A stretch of DNA of 64,000 bases from Entoloma clypeatum (GCA_963565915.1 OY751486.1:5456001-5520000); one strand, 5' to 3'. Positions 11,892-23,263 are shown, counted from the first letter of the stretch. Numbers and translations: made by a program. Notes: generated by a model from the letters alone, not told the origin.

Positions 11892-12524
11892 ATGCCTTCC
11901 CCAAAGGTCGTGCGCTTCGTCGAGGATGACAAGCACCCCGACTCGGACCCCACCTTATATCCCAGCGTTGCTCACATCGCTGTACCCCTATACCCAAATG
12001 GCACCGTTTCCCCTTACCCTTCTGCCGTGGCGTCACCTGGTGTTCATAACAATTATATCCCTACGCCACCAAGCACACTCTCAGACCACCTCGTCCACCC
12101 AGCACTCGCCTTCCCAACAGCACACATGCTCATCCTATATCACCTTTCAGAACCTGTCGATAGCGAAAGCATCGACCCATCGCTGCTCTCTCAAGCCGCC
12201 CTATCTATTCCTGGACCCATGCATATCGCATGCAAGGGTTTACCCTGGGGCGCTGTCGTGAGGCCGCGACAGAACAAAGGCCGAGTCACTATCGACGATG
12301 TCCTGAAGGAGCTGTACCGCTTCATGCAGCTAACAGTCAGCCAGGATGAACTCAACAGAGCCAGGTCCCAACTGGGTGATGTGCTGTATGCGCAAATCCT
12401 CAATGCTTGGCAGGAAAGAGATCCCGAGCGTGGTTGGGTGAAGCGATTGGACTTTCTGATGGGTAAGACTCGCTTTGTGGGATTGGAGCTTGTCAAGAAT
12501 CGCTGGAGGTTGCATGTCGCCTGA
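11892..12524 (+). CDS. DUF6699 family protein 3
   Basis: Intronless, 210 aa, function unknown. The ATG at 11892 is chosen over an in-frame ATG at 11511 because MPSPKVVRF matches the starts of the other copies (MPPSKTVRF, MHSSRAVRF, MTKRVHF) and follows the TATA box and pyrimidine-rich leader. Order of motifs: short basic start, acidic patch (VEDD), Pro/Ser-rich linker to about residue 60, LVHPAL (68-72), IDPSLLSQAA, KGLPWGAVV (115-123), VTIDDVLKELY (132-142), RLDFLMGKTRFVGLEL (185-200) and the end WRLHVA. No signal peptide or membrane segment is visible, so it is probably cytosolic or nuclear. It is closest in pattern to the copies at 16.6 and 57.5 kb. Confidence 0.75.
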   Translation: MPSPKVVRFVEDDKHPDSDPTLYPSVAHIAVPLYPNGTVSPYPSAVASPGVHNNYIPTPPSTLSDHLVHPALAFPTAHMLILYHLSEPVDSESIDPSLLSQAALSIPGPMHIACKGLPWGAVVRPRQNKGRVTIDDVLKELYRFMQLTVSQDELNRARSQLGDVLYAQILNAWQERDPERGWVKRLDFLMGKTRFVGLELVKNRWRLHVA

Positions 12525-13268
12525 AGGTTCGGATGGTCTAAGTATCCCTCGCGTTATCGATGCTTCATCACCCTGCCAATGCCGCCCGTTTTTATTCTAT
12601 ACTTTATGCACATCGACATATTCGAATATCCCTTTCGTCACCCTCTTCGTCTTTCTTGTCAGTCGATCCGATCTATCTGTCTATCTCCGCAGCTTTCACT
12701 ACCTTGATTGATAACCTAGCAAACGGCCACCAGTGCAGGACATAATCTGCTGAGGGACGATAGTCCGACTTCGACGTCCACATCGCGATGTACTGTACTC
12801 GATCTCATTTGAGACGATTTGCGTGGCGTATCTAATCATCCATCGATCACGATCGAGTCAGGAATTTTAAATTTCCAGCGTCTTGGAGGCAAATTCTTCG
12901 CATCACAGTCTCGTTATTGACCGGCGAAAATGAAATTCCTTGCGATAGCCGAAATGAGATGTCTCACATGAAGCCAGGCTGAGTGCCCGCGTGAGATGGA
13001 AAAACACAATATCGGCAGCCTGAACGGGAACGTGAACCCGTAAGAGATGAAGGAATAGACATTATCACCGTTGCTGAATCCTGAGACGGAAGGCGAACTT
13101 TCCCAAGCGATGCGTGGTTCGAAAGAAAACAGATAGAACGTCCATCAAAATCGAAGGGGTCATCATCCCCCTTTTATCCAACACTGCCCGTATTCAAATA
13201 TTCCCTAGCTCGAGCGCAGTACCCGAGAATATCATGCTGGCGAAGTGACGGAACGAATGAGTTCTGAA
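12525..13268. other. Convergent 3' flanks, no gene
   Basis: This lies between the 3' end of DUF6699 gene 3 (plus) and the 3' end of the F-box gene (minus). Only short frames are seen. Confidence 0.45.
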
Positions 13269-14801
13269 TCACTTTTCTGAAACCTCTACCTGAATGACCG
13301 GTAGCCCGTCACATTGCAACGAACGAAGGCGACCTCCCAGATCCCGAGGCATGTTCTCATATCCTCGTTCAATCGCGAAGGCGATCTTCAGGTGTCGCAA
13401 GGAAGAAACGGAGGGATGAACATGGTTGGCCGTCCTCGATTTAACCATCATCAGAAGGTTGTCAGGGTGATAACATCGCGGGGAAATGGAAAGCTTCTCG
13501 AGTTTTGGGACAAGGACACCGTCCTCAGAGTCCTTCTCGACTGTCATGTCGATGAGAAGGGTGTCTATGGGACTATCTGGATCGGGGATGCAAAGCGAGA
13601 GAAGAGAAGGCGTATGGGGAAGCAAGTTCGCAAGTCCTTCTGGTTCCCCCGAGAACCTGAGCCTCCGCAGAAAACGGATCTGCTCGTAGAAATGTTGGGG
13701 CTGTTCCCATGAGACATAGGAAGGGGCGTCAATTTGAAGGTCTACGAGCGCCGGAAAACGGAAGCCATCGAATAGGCTCACGCGAGCGCCAAAGTCGAGG
13801 TTCACCGTGAGTGAGGTTAAGTGGGACAGAGTTATGTCGTAATGGGGTAGAGGGAGAGCATCCTGTCGGATGGTGCGGTAGAATCTAGCCTCCTTGAGGT
13901 TGACGCACCGGGAAACGAGGTTGGCCCAAAGACGACCGTCAATGGTCGCTATGTCAAGGAATGTCAGCTGCTCCCAGGGGGCGAAGACGTCCCTGGCCGC
14001 CCAATCGGGTATCCAGAATGGGATAGACGTGCTCAGTTTTCGGAGGTGTTTCGCAGCTGAGAACGTGATAGAATCGAAGGAGTTGTCCCATTCAACAGAT
14101 TCAAGTGTAAGGTCATCCAGTCCTGCGAATCTCGAGGAATGAAAGTCGGAGGACTCGACGAGGAAGGTACGGAGCGTGTCGGGATGGTGCAACGTGATAT
14201 CTAGCTCGTTAAATCGACCGAGGTGTGGAATTATGATGTCAGAAAAATCGGTATAGCCTTTATCCTGCGATCCGTCAAATCGCAGAGTAAGCATATAACG
14301 ACCCGCTCGGGAAAACCAATCGCGAGCTAGTTTGCTGTATTGATGAACGAGGGTGGGTTCCAAAGGACTAGAGCGCACAAGAATGTAGAGGGCGGTCCAA
14401 AGTTCTGGGGTGCTGAGCGCAACCCTCCGCCACAAGGAGCAGACGTGGCTAACTTGCAAGGGTCCCCATCTGAGGGATGGCCTGAACTCTCCGAACGTGT
14501 GGGGTAGGCTAAATAGAAGAAACTCGCGGATAATTTCGAGAGGTATGCGTCGAACGGGGGCCAAAATCTTTGTACAAAGATCGGCTTTTTGTTGCTCCTT
14601 GATCTGCTTTTTGGTGATTGCGTTGATTGTCACATTGAGAGAAGCGACCGCGGCTTTGTATGGTGATAGAATGTCCTCTGTATTCGCAACATTGGCAAGC
14701 CGTATTTCGCGGAACACTTCCGCTTCTTGACGCTGCGCATACGATGGGCATGTGTTGTTGTTCGAAAGGCGATCGAAGGTCAGGTTCAATCGCTTTACCA
14801 T
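13269..14801 (-). CDS. F-box / LRR-type protein
   Basis: Predicted substrate-recognition subunit of an SCF ubiquitin ligase, 510 aa, uninterrupted. The N-terminal 85 residues form a helical, likely coiled stretch. Then comes the F-box: APVRRIPLEIIREFLLFSLP, with the downstream HVCSLWRRVALSTPELWTAL block typical of basidiomycete F-box-like proteins. The rest is a leucine-rich repeat-like array (for example LDDLTLESVEW, LTFLDIATID, LEKLSISP, LRHLKIAF), with no catalytic domain. I chose the ATG at 14801; the frame stays open further upstream to 15005 through a hydrophobic stretch that looks like read-through of a leader. The target is unknown. A decayed paralogue lies at 19.2-20.3 kb. Confidence 0.8.
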   Translation of the reverse strand: MVKRLNLTFDRLSNNNTCPSYAQRQEAEVFREIRLANVANTEDILSPYKAAVASLNVTINAITKKQIKEQQKADLCTKILAPVRRIPLEIIREFLLFSLPHTFGEFRPSLRWGPLQVSHVCSLWRRVALSTPELWTALYILVRSSPLEPTLVHQYSKLARDWFSRAGRYMLTLRFDGSQDKGYTDFSDIIIPHLGRFNELDITLHHPDTLRTFLVESSDFHSSRFAGLDDLTLESVEWDNSFDSITFSAAKHLRKLSTSIPFWIPDWAARDVFAPWEQLTFLDIATIDGRLWANLVSRCVNLKEARFYRTIRQDALPLPHYDITLSHLTSLTVNLDFGARVSLFDGFRFPALVDLQIDAPSYVSWEQPQHFYEQIRFLRRLRFSGEPEGLANLLPHTPSLLSLCIPDPDSPIDTLLIDMTVEKDSEDGVLVPKLEKLSISPRCYHPDNLLMMVKSRTANHVHPSVSSLRHLKIAFAIERGYENMPRDLGGRLRSLQCDGLPVIQVEVSEK

Positions 14802-16470
14802 CAAAGTCAAAACATATAAGCAAATAAATGAGAAAAAATAGACATACATTCGTTGCCATAGAGCGCGTTTTTGCCTCAGAACCCTTTCGAATAGTCGCCG
14901 TTTGAGTTGAGAAGTTTTCCCAAAATCCAAATTCCAGAACTTGGTCACGGTCACCGGGCACGTGATCCAAACCGATTTAGTTGGAGGAAACCCAAAGGAA
15001 ACCACTTAACCGCCAGGCATCACTCAAAGCCAAAAGATATGGGACACACCCCTTGTTCTGCAAACAAATGGAAACGAGGAGGGAAATATGGTTGGAAGGG
15101 AAGTCGCCCGATAATTGCTCATCGTTAGGGATGGACTCGGACCGGAACGGGGCCGTATCAGGAACATATACCTGCGTGATCTCCTGGAAAGCTCGTTCAA
15201 ACTTGGTTGAAACGTTCATGCCTTGAAATCGGGGGGAAGGGAACCCCAAAAAAGTCTTGACTAAACTTGGTCACTCCGGGAACGTTCGACGTTTCTAGAA
15301 ATTCAAGCGTGACCAAAGGAACGGATGATCGGTTCTGCGCACTGGCGCGTCATTGGTTTTCGTGAGCTAGGAAGGAGAGTAATGTGGACGACGCCTGACA
15401 GTCGAGTGGTGTGGCAGTCCCGCACCATTCTGCTGCTCAGCAGAGAATCGGAGACTCAGATACATCCACGGGTTTTCGCCGCTTAGGGACTCAGATCTGA
15501 GAGCTCTGATGTCATCGAGCATCTCCGTGACAGGCGTGTTTGTCGGCAGGCTATTTGTCTACCCTGTGCAATACATAGCATCAGCTGCGGTCTCAGATCT
15601 CAGGGAGGACTATTGTATTGGCCCCTGAGGTAACCCGAGACGACTCCGAGACGTCAGGCCTCAGGCGCTCAATTGATTTGGGAGTGTTCGGGCTGATGAC
15701 GTCGTGCGGCGAACCTGGAAGCTGAACCTGATGGTAACCCTCACGTCGGTGAAGCTGATGTCTGAAGCTATTATGAATTCATTACTCATAGCAGCGCCAA
15801 CCGGAGAAATCTGGCGGATAGGACTGCATCGGGAACGTATTGACAATGATAACATTGGAACCAACCCGGTGGCACGCCCAGCTGATCCGGAATAAAAATG
15901 AGCATGCCAAGGGCACGGGGCATTTGGCAGGACGACCGGAACGGGCTGCGCTGAACTGAGATGTACATACGTGTCCGGATTGGGAGGAGTTGGAAAGGAT
16001 ATGGCAAGTGTGAGCCAGGTGACTGGTTAGCCCTGCACGGATGTGCCTGTTAGGTGCCTGTTTCGAGAGGAAAGTGACATATACAATCCAGTCAAACAAT
16101 GGAGCACAATCGACAGACCGTGTTTACGGTTCTTACTTGTACACCTGGTAAGTCTGGTGAAGCTGTAGAACTTACTGTTATTACTTGTAGCAGATACAAC
16201 GATCGTGGATAGAGACGGTGAGTCGTGACTTGGTCGTGGGATTGGAAAGTGACACATGAGTGTCACGACATAAAAGTACAGCATTCCGCCGACGTCCTCG
16301 GACGGCCTATCCCAAGGAATGAACCAGCGACGGCACAGTCTGTCGGGGGGTCGCGTGGCGGTTCCGACTCAATTGAGCTCCGCCTCAGCCAAAAGCGAGA
16401 TATACATATATATATATGCTGGATGCCACTATCACACAGCCCGATGACGTCCTTTTCCAGAATTGCATAC
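14802..16470. other. Intergenic; no gene identified
   Basis: Upstream region of both the F-box gene (minus) and DUF6699 gene 4 (plus). Around 15,490-15,610 there are short palindromic TCAGATCTGAGA-type blocks. One resembles a block near 1,190 on the other strand, but the similarity is too short to define an element. Confidence 0.35.
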
Positions 16471-16480
16471 CTATAAAGTG
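16471..16480 (+). promoter_or_regulatory. TATA box of DUF6699 gene 4
   Basis: CTATAAAGTG lies about 130 bp upstream of ATG 16607, followed by a strongly pyrimidine-rich leader, as for gene 3. Confidence 0.5.
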
Positions 16481-16606
16481 CGGATGCTCTCGATTGGTAC
16501 GTTCTCCAACTTGTCATTTCCCCTCCCGCTCTATTCCTTCCTTTTTGTCCCCTTCACGTTTCCGTCTCCTCCCCTTCTCTTTATCACACGCCTCCGGTCC
16601 GACGAC

Positions 16607-17362
16607 ATGCCTCCCTCAAAGACTGTTCGCTTCGCAGAAGAAGAAGAACACATCAATACCCCCACATCCACGATCGATATTCCCTCCACTTCGTCACCCA
16701 ATCACGACGCCCGTATTCCCTATGCCGACTCCATCCCCTCCCAGGTCAGAAGCTCCGCCGTCTCCTCGGGCTCTGGCAGCCAACACACACCTACCCCATC
16801 TACGCCCTCCTCCGCACTGCCCGCCACGCCGCCTTCTCACCCCCCCCTCTCCCCCGACTCCTTCGCATCAACACCGCCACCCACGACCCCATCATCCTAC
16901 CCAAAGTACCCCGCCCACCCCGCACTCGCCCCCCCATATCCTCTCATCACCTTCGACGTCTCCATCCCTCCCTCCCTTCAAGACATCGACCCCGTCCTCC
17001 TAGCCCAACCGGCAACATCCGCACCTAAGCCCATGGAGATCTTCTGTGAAGGTTTTCCCTGGCGTATTGTCATCCAACTACCACAGGACCACATCATCCA
17101 CCCCCGTATCACGATCTCCGACGTCTTCGAGCGGGTGTACGACTCCATGGAAAAGACGGTCACGGAAAATGAGATCGAGCGCGCGCGGTTGAGAGCCGGG
17201 GACACGTCTGTCCATGCCGTGATGGAGGCGTATGCTCGGAGAGACCCAGATGGGCGTCAGAGGTTGAAGAGGATGGATTTCCTCCTGGGGAACAACCGAT
17301 TTGCCGGGATGGAGGTTCTCGATGCTGAGAGGAATTATTGGAGGTTGCACGTTGCCGCCTGA
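16607..17362 (+). CDS. DUF6699 family protein 4
   Basis: Intronless, 251 aa, function unknown. The ATG at 16607 gives MPPSKTVRFAEEEE, parallel to gene 3. An unusually long Pro/Ser/Thr linker (about residues 20-100) separates the start from the domain. Domain motifs: HPALAPPYPLITFDV (104-118), QPATSAPKPMEIFCEGFPW (134-152), ITISDVFERVYDSM (168-181), RMDFLLGNNRFAGMEV (222-237) and a C-terminal WRLHVAA. The T-V-T-E-N-E-hydrophobic helix after the DVF block and the R-R-D-P segment recur in genes 3 and 7 of the family. Soluble protein by appearance. A TATA box and pyrimidine-rich leader precede it. Confidence 0.75.
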   Translation: MPPSKTVRFAEEEEHINTPTSTIDIPSTSSPNHDARIPYADSIPSQVRSSAVSSGSGSQHTPTPSTPSSALPATPPSHPPLSPDSFASTPPPTTPSSYPKYPAHPALAPPYPLITFDVSIPPSLQDIDPVLLAQPATSAPKPMEIFCEGFPWRIVIQLPQDHIIHPRITISDVFERVYDSMEKTVTENEIERARLRAGDTSVHAVMEAYARRDPDGRQRLKRMDFLLGNNRFAGMEVLDAERNYWRLHVAA

Positions 17363-18402
17363 AGCGGTGGTTGTACGGGTCAGGACTTTGAGAGGTACGT
17401 GTTCTCAGACTTTGATCTTTGTAGCTCTGAGTCTCATCACCGCTCATGCAGGCCCTTCTCCTATCACTTTTCTTACCACGGACCGCCCATGTGAAGGTAT
17501 GTTACGTCTCATTGGACAGATCTATGACATTTCTATTCGTTCTGCTACTGTTTATTCGCTATTTAATCGACTTCTGGGTTACACCGCCCATCTCCTCGGA
17601 CCTCACAGCGCATTTCGAATCAGGGATTCGGATGCGCAGCTTCTCAGCTCTCAATACCCCCACTTTCGAGCGTCTCACCCCTCTACAACTGTATTACTAG
17701 CATCATCTCTCTCCTCATCTCACATGCTTAGCGCTCTCCTTGTGACAATAAATTATATATATACGAGCTCTACGTTTTATAGATGATGAAATAGACGACG
17801 CTTCCGGTCTGCTTCTCCCTTTGGGCTGCTAATGCGCAGCGAAACAGTTTAAATTGCAGCCTGAGTTTTGCTCGGGATCGAACCATGATCATGATCGAGC
17901 GAGCGGAAGCAAAATCACTCCCCCAGTGGTCAATCCAGTGGCGCCAATCTTGTGGGCCAAGCTGCGGCGATGGCGATCGAAAGCCTGTAATTGACATCCC
18001 TCAGCTTGGACAGCACCATCGCCGTCCCGTCCAGCCCCAAGCTTGACGGAACGGGGTAAGGGACGGCCGTCAGCCGGGGCAGGCCGCAGATGGGCTGTGC
18101 AACTTAAGCCTTATCTATCACACTCCCACCACGGCGAAATTCAACCTTCATGCACCTCTCCACCAGGTCCATCGGGGTTCCCGTGCTGCCGTGCACACGA
18201 AAACGTTACTCACACGTGGGATTAATCAACTGCCATATACCATCTGACAGTCAAGAAGAAGTTGTTGTCATCTTAAAAAAAAAAGAAAAAAACACTCCAG
18301 GTGCTACTTTTTGATCGAGCGCGATTGTCGCGGGAACGCCTCAAGTTTCAAAGTCAGACACAGACACATCATAAAACATGCTTGACTCCAAGAACCGTTC
18401 TT
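17363..18402 (+). other. 3' flank of DUF6699 gene 4; no further gene
   Basis: GT..AG-like short introns may occur in the 3' untranslated region (for example near 17396-17451). Open frames are short and carry no domains. Confidence 0.35.
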
Positions 18403-18818
18403 CACTCCTGACACTTGTAAGTTTTTCTGGAGGAAAAATCTGTTGTGAAAGAGGAATCCTCTTTCCTTTGGGTGTATCTTTGAGAAAGATACAAAGTATT
18501 TCATAAAGAAAATTTTAGGAAACATATAATGTGTTTCAAAAGTATTTCTTCTGGTAAAACTTTTTATTTTTCCAAGAGTTTTTCTCAAAGATAAACTTAT
18601 TCCATTGTTCAAACAATGCATCTAGTTTTTCCTCAAGAAAAACTGTAGGATAAACAAAAAGTTCTTTGGCCAAAAATATTTGGAAAAAACATTACATGTT
18701 TCTTGAAAATTTCCATATAAAATACTTTGTATCTTTCTTAAAGATATACCCAAAGGAAAGAGGATTCCTCTTTCATAATGAATTTTTCCTCCAGAAAGAT
18801 TTTTCAGTGTCAGGAGTG
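18403..18818. mobile_element. Foldback element / MITE with about 120-bp inverted arms
   Basis: AT-rich 416-bp unit. The left end starts cactcctgacact (18403-18415) and the right end finishes agtgtcaggagtg (18806-18818), exact reverse complements. The arms continue as an imperfect inverted repeat of roughly 120 bp (ctggagg...tcctccag, gaggaatcctctttcctttgg and its complement, gatacaaagtattt and its complement) around an AT-rich centre. It has no coding capacity. A direct duplication at the ends is at best 3 bp (ctt). It lies about 340 bp from the end of an F-box pseudogene. Confidence 0.8.
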
Positions 18819-19159
18819 CTTACACATCGCCTTGGCAACACTGGATGTGCTCAGCTTGAGCACTGTTTCTTTCCAGGCCCGGGTGTGGACGTAGATGGGC
18901 TGACAGCTCCTGCTTAGTAGACCGGATTGAAACCAAGGCGCCTCGATGATTGACATCATCTGGGCGGTAGCGAGGTTTCCGCTTGGGGCGCCATGTAGCA
19001 GAAACGGACCAACGGATTCAGACGCGCGTAGATTCGATTCCTGAGGATGATGGTTTTCTAAGTTTATCCAGTTGGCGTTGGATCTCCTCCCCCGGCAACG
19101 CGCATCAAGTCTTTGAGATGTGGGCGACGGACGTGAGAGATTCCGAGTCTGCCAGTGCT
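18819..19159. other. No gene identified
   Basis: A gap between the foldback element and the end of the F-box pseudogene; nothing coding recognised. Confidence 0.35.
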
Positions 19160-20264
19160 TTAGGTTATTACCAGCGACTCTTTGTTCGCGCGTCGAATGT
19201 ATTCAAGTCGAGAACAAGGAAGGCCTCCAATTTGTAATACAAGATCGCAGGCATCCCTGTCAACACCCCTAGAGTGGTGGTCGGCTACAGGGACATGCAA
19301 CACTTCAAGGGGAAAAACAAACGGCGGAACGTGATCCACCGTCCTCATCTCGAAAAGGTCTTCCGAAGTGAATTTTGGATTCGCAGTACGAAGGGAGAGC
19401 TTTTCGAGCTGTGGGACGAGAACGACGCAGCCGTTCTTGGCCATCAGGGCTGGATCCAAATCTGATTTCCATTATATCTGGCACTCGGAGGTCACGGAGG
19501 CAAAGGGTGTGACGAAGGAGTGTAGACAATTGGCGTGGATCTCCGACGAATGTCAAGCTCTGCAATGATCGCACCACCGCCGTAAAAAAAAGTGCTCCGG
19601 GCCGGTCCGTAAAAAACTAGGATCAGTTTGAAGATGAAGAGATCGAAGAGCTGGAAATTTGGACGCCATGGAATGTGGTTAGAAACGGTCGTCGGGGAGC
19701 AGGTCGTCACTCGCATGCATGACGAACATGCCCCTCTTCGAGATTGACACATACGAATTCAGGATTGCTCGTCAACCAGGTTCATTTCGACTGCTTTCGA
19801 GGAGAAAATACCTTATATGTCTCCCAATGATGCATTGGGCTGTAATTTCACGAAGGCGCTGGGTGGATGCGAATGAACGAGAGGCGATCGAGTTCTCCCA
19901 GTAGGAAGACTGGATCGTCGGGTCGAGGACCTCCAAAGATCCCAATGAGGATGGTTCACAAATGGGAGTACGCACGAGGAAGGACGGGTGTCCAGCGACC
20001 ATTGACGGGGAAACGAGCGTCAAAACTGCAGGGAAAGCGGACGTTGTTGTCCGGCGCATGGAAACCATCGATGAGTCAGTTCCAAGAAACTAACGAACGA
20101 TCTCCTAGTCGATTTTGGGAGTTCGTATACTGTTTGAAGATGGAAGGCCACGGTTCCGGAAAGGTGAAGGCGACCTGGTGGCACCGGGAACAGAACTGGG
20201 CGACTTGTGAAGGTGCCCTTCGACGGGACGGTTTGCAATGAGTGAGACTGTGTGATAGATTAGA
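19160..20264 (-). pseudogene. Decayed F-box/LRR gene
   Basis: Minus-strand fragments in several frames match the intact F-box protein at 13269-14801 in the same order. APSQVAQFCSRCHQVAFT near 20,200 corresponds to GPLQVSHVCSLWRRVALS. LQSLTFVGDPRQLSTLLRHT near 19,560 corresponds to LRRLRFSGEPEGLANLLPHT. VPQLEKLSLR near 19,420 corresponds to VPKLEKLSIS. Frame changes and stops separate them, and the distance between the first and last blocks is shorter than in the intact gene, so internal sequence has been lost. Likely a dead duplicate of the F-box family. Confidence 0.6.
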
Positions 20265-20585
20265 TATGAACACCTCACGGATTATTTTAGTGGGAACACG
20301 TAGAACGTGCGGGCAATGTCGCCTCTGGAATGTTAGTAACTTCCAAAACCCTCCTCACGATACCAAAGCGAGGAAGCGGAACAACACCCCTGCTGATATA
20401 CAAGAATGAAGAACACCGATGGAACCGATTCTATAACAGAACGGAGATTGTGAGTTGGGTATTAGTAGGAGTACTCGTCTCGGGTTGTGCTTGACAAACT
20501 TCTCACGATCATGCATCATGATTATGGTTGCCTTGGATTGAAACATTTGCAAACAACACGATTGTCTGAACATTCAGCTACAACC
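20265..20585. other. Upstream region of BUB3
   Basis: No coding sequence recognised; it contains the BUB3 promoter and possibly part of the F-box pseudogene promoter. Confidence 0.4.
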
Positions 20586-22015
20586 ATGAGTGGTAAGTCT
20601 CCTTTGTTTTCTTGACTCTACTCTGAATTTGGTATCTTATTTCAGAGGAAAATATTGTGCTACCGTCGCCACCGTTTGACAGCATATCGTCTGTGCGATA
20701 CTCACCAACAAATCCGGACCAGCTCCTCGTTTCATCCTGGGACACAGTGCGTTTTTATTGCCCTCCCTCACGTTCCTGGAACTGACACCTTCTGGTACCA
20801 AACGATAGACTGTTAGATTCTACCAAATTGGCGAGCTTGGAGGCAGGGAGAGCGAGGCAAAGGCCAAGTTTGACCACCGGGCCGCCGTACTGGCGTGCTG
20901 TTTTTCGGATGCTACACATGGCTTCAGCGGAGGGCTGGATACGTCTGTCAGAGAGTCCGCCATTTATTCATCGAGTTTGTTCCATATTTCACATGCTAAA
21001 ATTTTGCTCGCAGACTCGACCTCTCATCGGAGAACATTCGTAACCTCGGATCACATACCGACAGCATCTCCACCATGACATACTCCACTGAATCGAGTGG
21101 GTCTGCACCCCTCTCATCTTCTATGCCCAATCTCACCTTCCGCGTAGACGTCCTCATCACTGGCTCCTGGGACCGTACACTGCGGTTTTGGGACCCCCGC
21201 GCTCAGACCGCTCAACAGTCCTCGCACGAAACGCCTGAACGCGTGTACCAACTTGACCTCGTCAAAAACACTCTCGTGGTCGCGATGGCGAGCCGACTCT
21301 TCAATATATACGATATACGCAAGATGGACACCCCGGTGCAACAACGAGAAAGCAGTTTGAAGTATATGACGAGATCATTGGCGTGCATGCCAACTGGCGA
21401 AGGTGATTATCCCTTGTACGTACCACTATCGATCGTTGTCGCTGATTCTTCTGGTCCTAAACCAGGATATGCCACGGCTTCGGTAGAGGGAAGAATAGCG
21501 GTCGAGTACTTTGATCCATCAGCGGCCCAAGAAAAGAAATATGCCTTCAAATGTCATAGGCAAACAATCGATGACGTGGATCACGTCTGGCCCGTCAACG
21601 CACTTGTATTCCACCCCATGTAAGTTCTCCTGCCTCGTTTTTTGGTGTCACCCAAACAGATTTACGCTCGTCTCGTCACTTGCAGATACAACACCTTCGC
21701 CTCTGCCGGCTCAGACGCCACCGTCTCCATCTGGGACCACAAGGTCAAAAAACGTCTCCGCCAATACGCCAAATTCAACAACCCTATCTCTTCCCTCGCA
21801 TTCAATTGCGATGGGACGAAGCTCGCCATCGCAGTAAGCTACACGTGGGACGAAGGGGAGGCAGGGCTGAGGACGGCGGAGCGGCCCATGATTGCGGTGC
21901 GCAAGACAGGGGATGAAGTCAAGGTAATCGTTGGGCCCTTTTTGGCGTGCTTCTCAAAGGATAAGGTGACTGACGATGTTTGCTTTCACAGCCGAAGGGA
22001 TGGACGGGGAACTAG
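20586..22015 (+). CDS. BUB3: Mitotic checkpoint WD40 protein Bub3
   Basis: Kinetochore WD40 propeller that binds Bub1/Mad3 and phosphorylated KNL1 in the spindle-assembly checkpoint. An eight-exon model gives 335 aa, in frame: 20586-20592, 20646-20746, 20809-20954, 21014-21096, 21148-21402, 21466-21619, 21686-21923, 21992-22015. Diagnostic segments are PPFDSISSVRYSP near the start, LITGSWDRTLRFWDPR, the Bub3 hallmark YATASVEGRIAVEYFDPS, FKCHRQTIDDVDHVWPVNAL, FASAGSDATVSIWDHKVKKR and SYTWDEGE. Length equals the usual 320-345 aa. The 51-bp intron at 21097-21147 could be missed because its frame stays open. This is a single-copy housekeeping gene and a useful anchor for synteny. Confidence 0.93.
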
Positions 22016-22348
22016 GTAAAAATAATCAATATGCAGAGATGAATTCCATTCATCGTCACCCAATCAATATATTGACTTCGGCCTCGCTCCGCCGCCGCCA
22101 ACAGAACGCACGCGTGGAGTGACGTGTTGGTCTGGACCAGGCTCTGCTTTCAAAAGTTCTTTTATGTTATCGTTGCCAAACACCCAGTAGAAGGTGCTAT
22201 TCTGTTCTGACCGTCGGTCAATTGTAAGGAATGCAGTACTGTAGATCTGGGGATCGAATTAGAATCAGTTGTTTGCATTGTTGGGGCGGTCGTGTAAGTA
22301 CGAAGGAAAAACGAGATGAGCTCAAGGGGAAGAATAAGTCAGACCTCT

Positions 22349-22650
22349 GTGAGTTCCCATTCACTTCACTTCATTTCCATCTCTAAAAAAAAATTAATGT
22401 GTGGAAAAAAGGCCCACTTAGACCAGAGCCCGGCGTATCGTGGATGCAGCGCGATTTCGTGATTCTATTAGGTTGATGAGAGGAACCAATCATATCGTTG
22501 TGAGTTTTCATTTGTTTCTGTTCATTTCTATCTCAAAAACTTCGCATTTTGTGTGTAGACTAAACGTCCACTTAGACGCCAACCCAGCGTTTCTCGTTGT
22601 GGCGCGTTTTCTTGTGCCCTATGGGTTTATCTCACGACGGGGCAGAGCCT
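22349..22650 (+). repeat. Diverged tandem duplication, about 151-bp unit
   Basis: Two adjacent units start GTGAGTT at 22349 and 22500. Both read T-CATTT-C/T-ATCT-C-AAAAA, then GTGTG, then C/TCCACTTAGAC, then a GCG-rich part. Similarity is clear but far from identity. Each looks like a donor-intron-exon module, so it may be a relic of repeated exons. Confidence 0.45.
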
Positions 22651-22794
22651 CCTCGTTCATGAGGCGTTGTGCACAGTTGTGCCGACGCATCCGAGCGAGG
22701 AATCTTGCTCATTGGTGTTTAGATGGGCACTTGAACGGCCGCACCAAGTTTTTTTTTGTTCACTAATAACGAAATCTGCGATTTCGAGCAGAAA

Positions 22795-22945
22795 ATTTGG
22801 TTCGGACCTGGATTAGACCTCCTAGGACCTGGACCTCGAGGTTCAGGTGCGGGTCCGCCGAATGCCTGGACTGGACCTCTTGGTGCAGGTTCAGGTCCAC
22901 TCGAAAATGCCCGGACCCGGACCAACCCGGACCGTGGCGAACTCA
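22795..22945. repeat. Hairpin-rich GGACCTGGA / GGTTCAGGT repeat
   Basis: Short interspersed motifs ggacctgga, ggttcaggt, ggacccgga and their complements are packed into 150 bp, with a perfect central palindrome acctcgaggt. A similar block in composition occurs at 46337-46458. Reading frames through it are low-complexity Gly/Pro and are not genes. Confidence 0.5.
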
Positions 22946-23263
22946 CCGCCCTCCCCTTGCGCTGAGGTGCGAAAACGCTGCAACACCTTCGCCGCCATCC
23001 AATCTCTTCGGACGGAAGTTGGTCCCTGTCCTAGTGACATCATCGAGAGGTTGTCAGATCCGGGTCCTTACGAGAAGAGAATCAGTTCTGAGTCCACTGA
23101 GCCCTGTACGTAGTTTTGACCTCATTGAGTCCGTTTCTACTAGAGCGTATTTGAGCACAGTATAAACAACGGTCCATTACTACATGAATTTGCGAGACAG
23201 AAAACCGATGATTACTTGGAAATTACATATATTCGACAGATTTGGCCCTTCCTTCCATCGCAA

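Larger units (their letters stand above)
22016..23263. other. Intergenic with repeats, no gene
   Basis: Region between BUB3 and the hydrolase gene (which converges on it). It holds a diverged tandem duplication (22349-22650) and a hairpin-rich GGACCTGGA-type block (22795-22945), listed separately. Remaining frames are short. Confidence 0.45.

Noticed and set aside
15490..15610. TCAGATCTGAGA palindromes shared in part with 1,180-1,240 on the other strand
   Set aside because: Matches are only 11-13 bp long with unmatched sequence between; not enough to define a repeat family.
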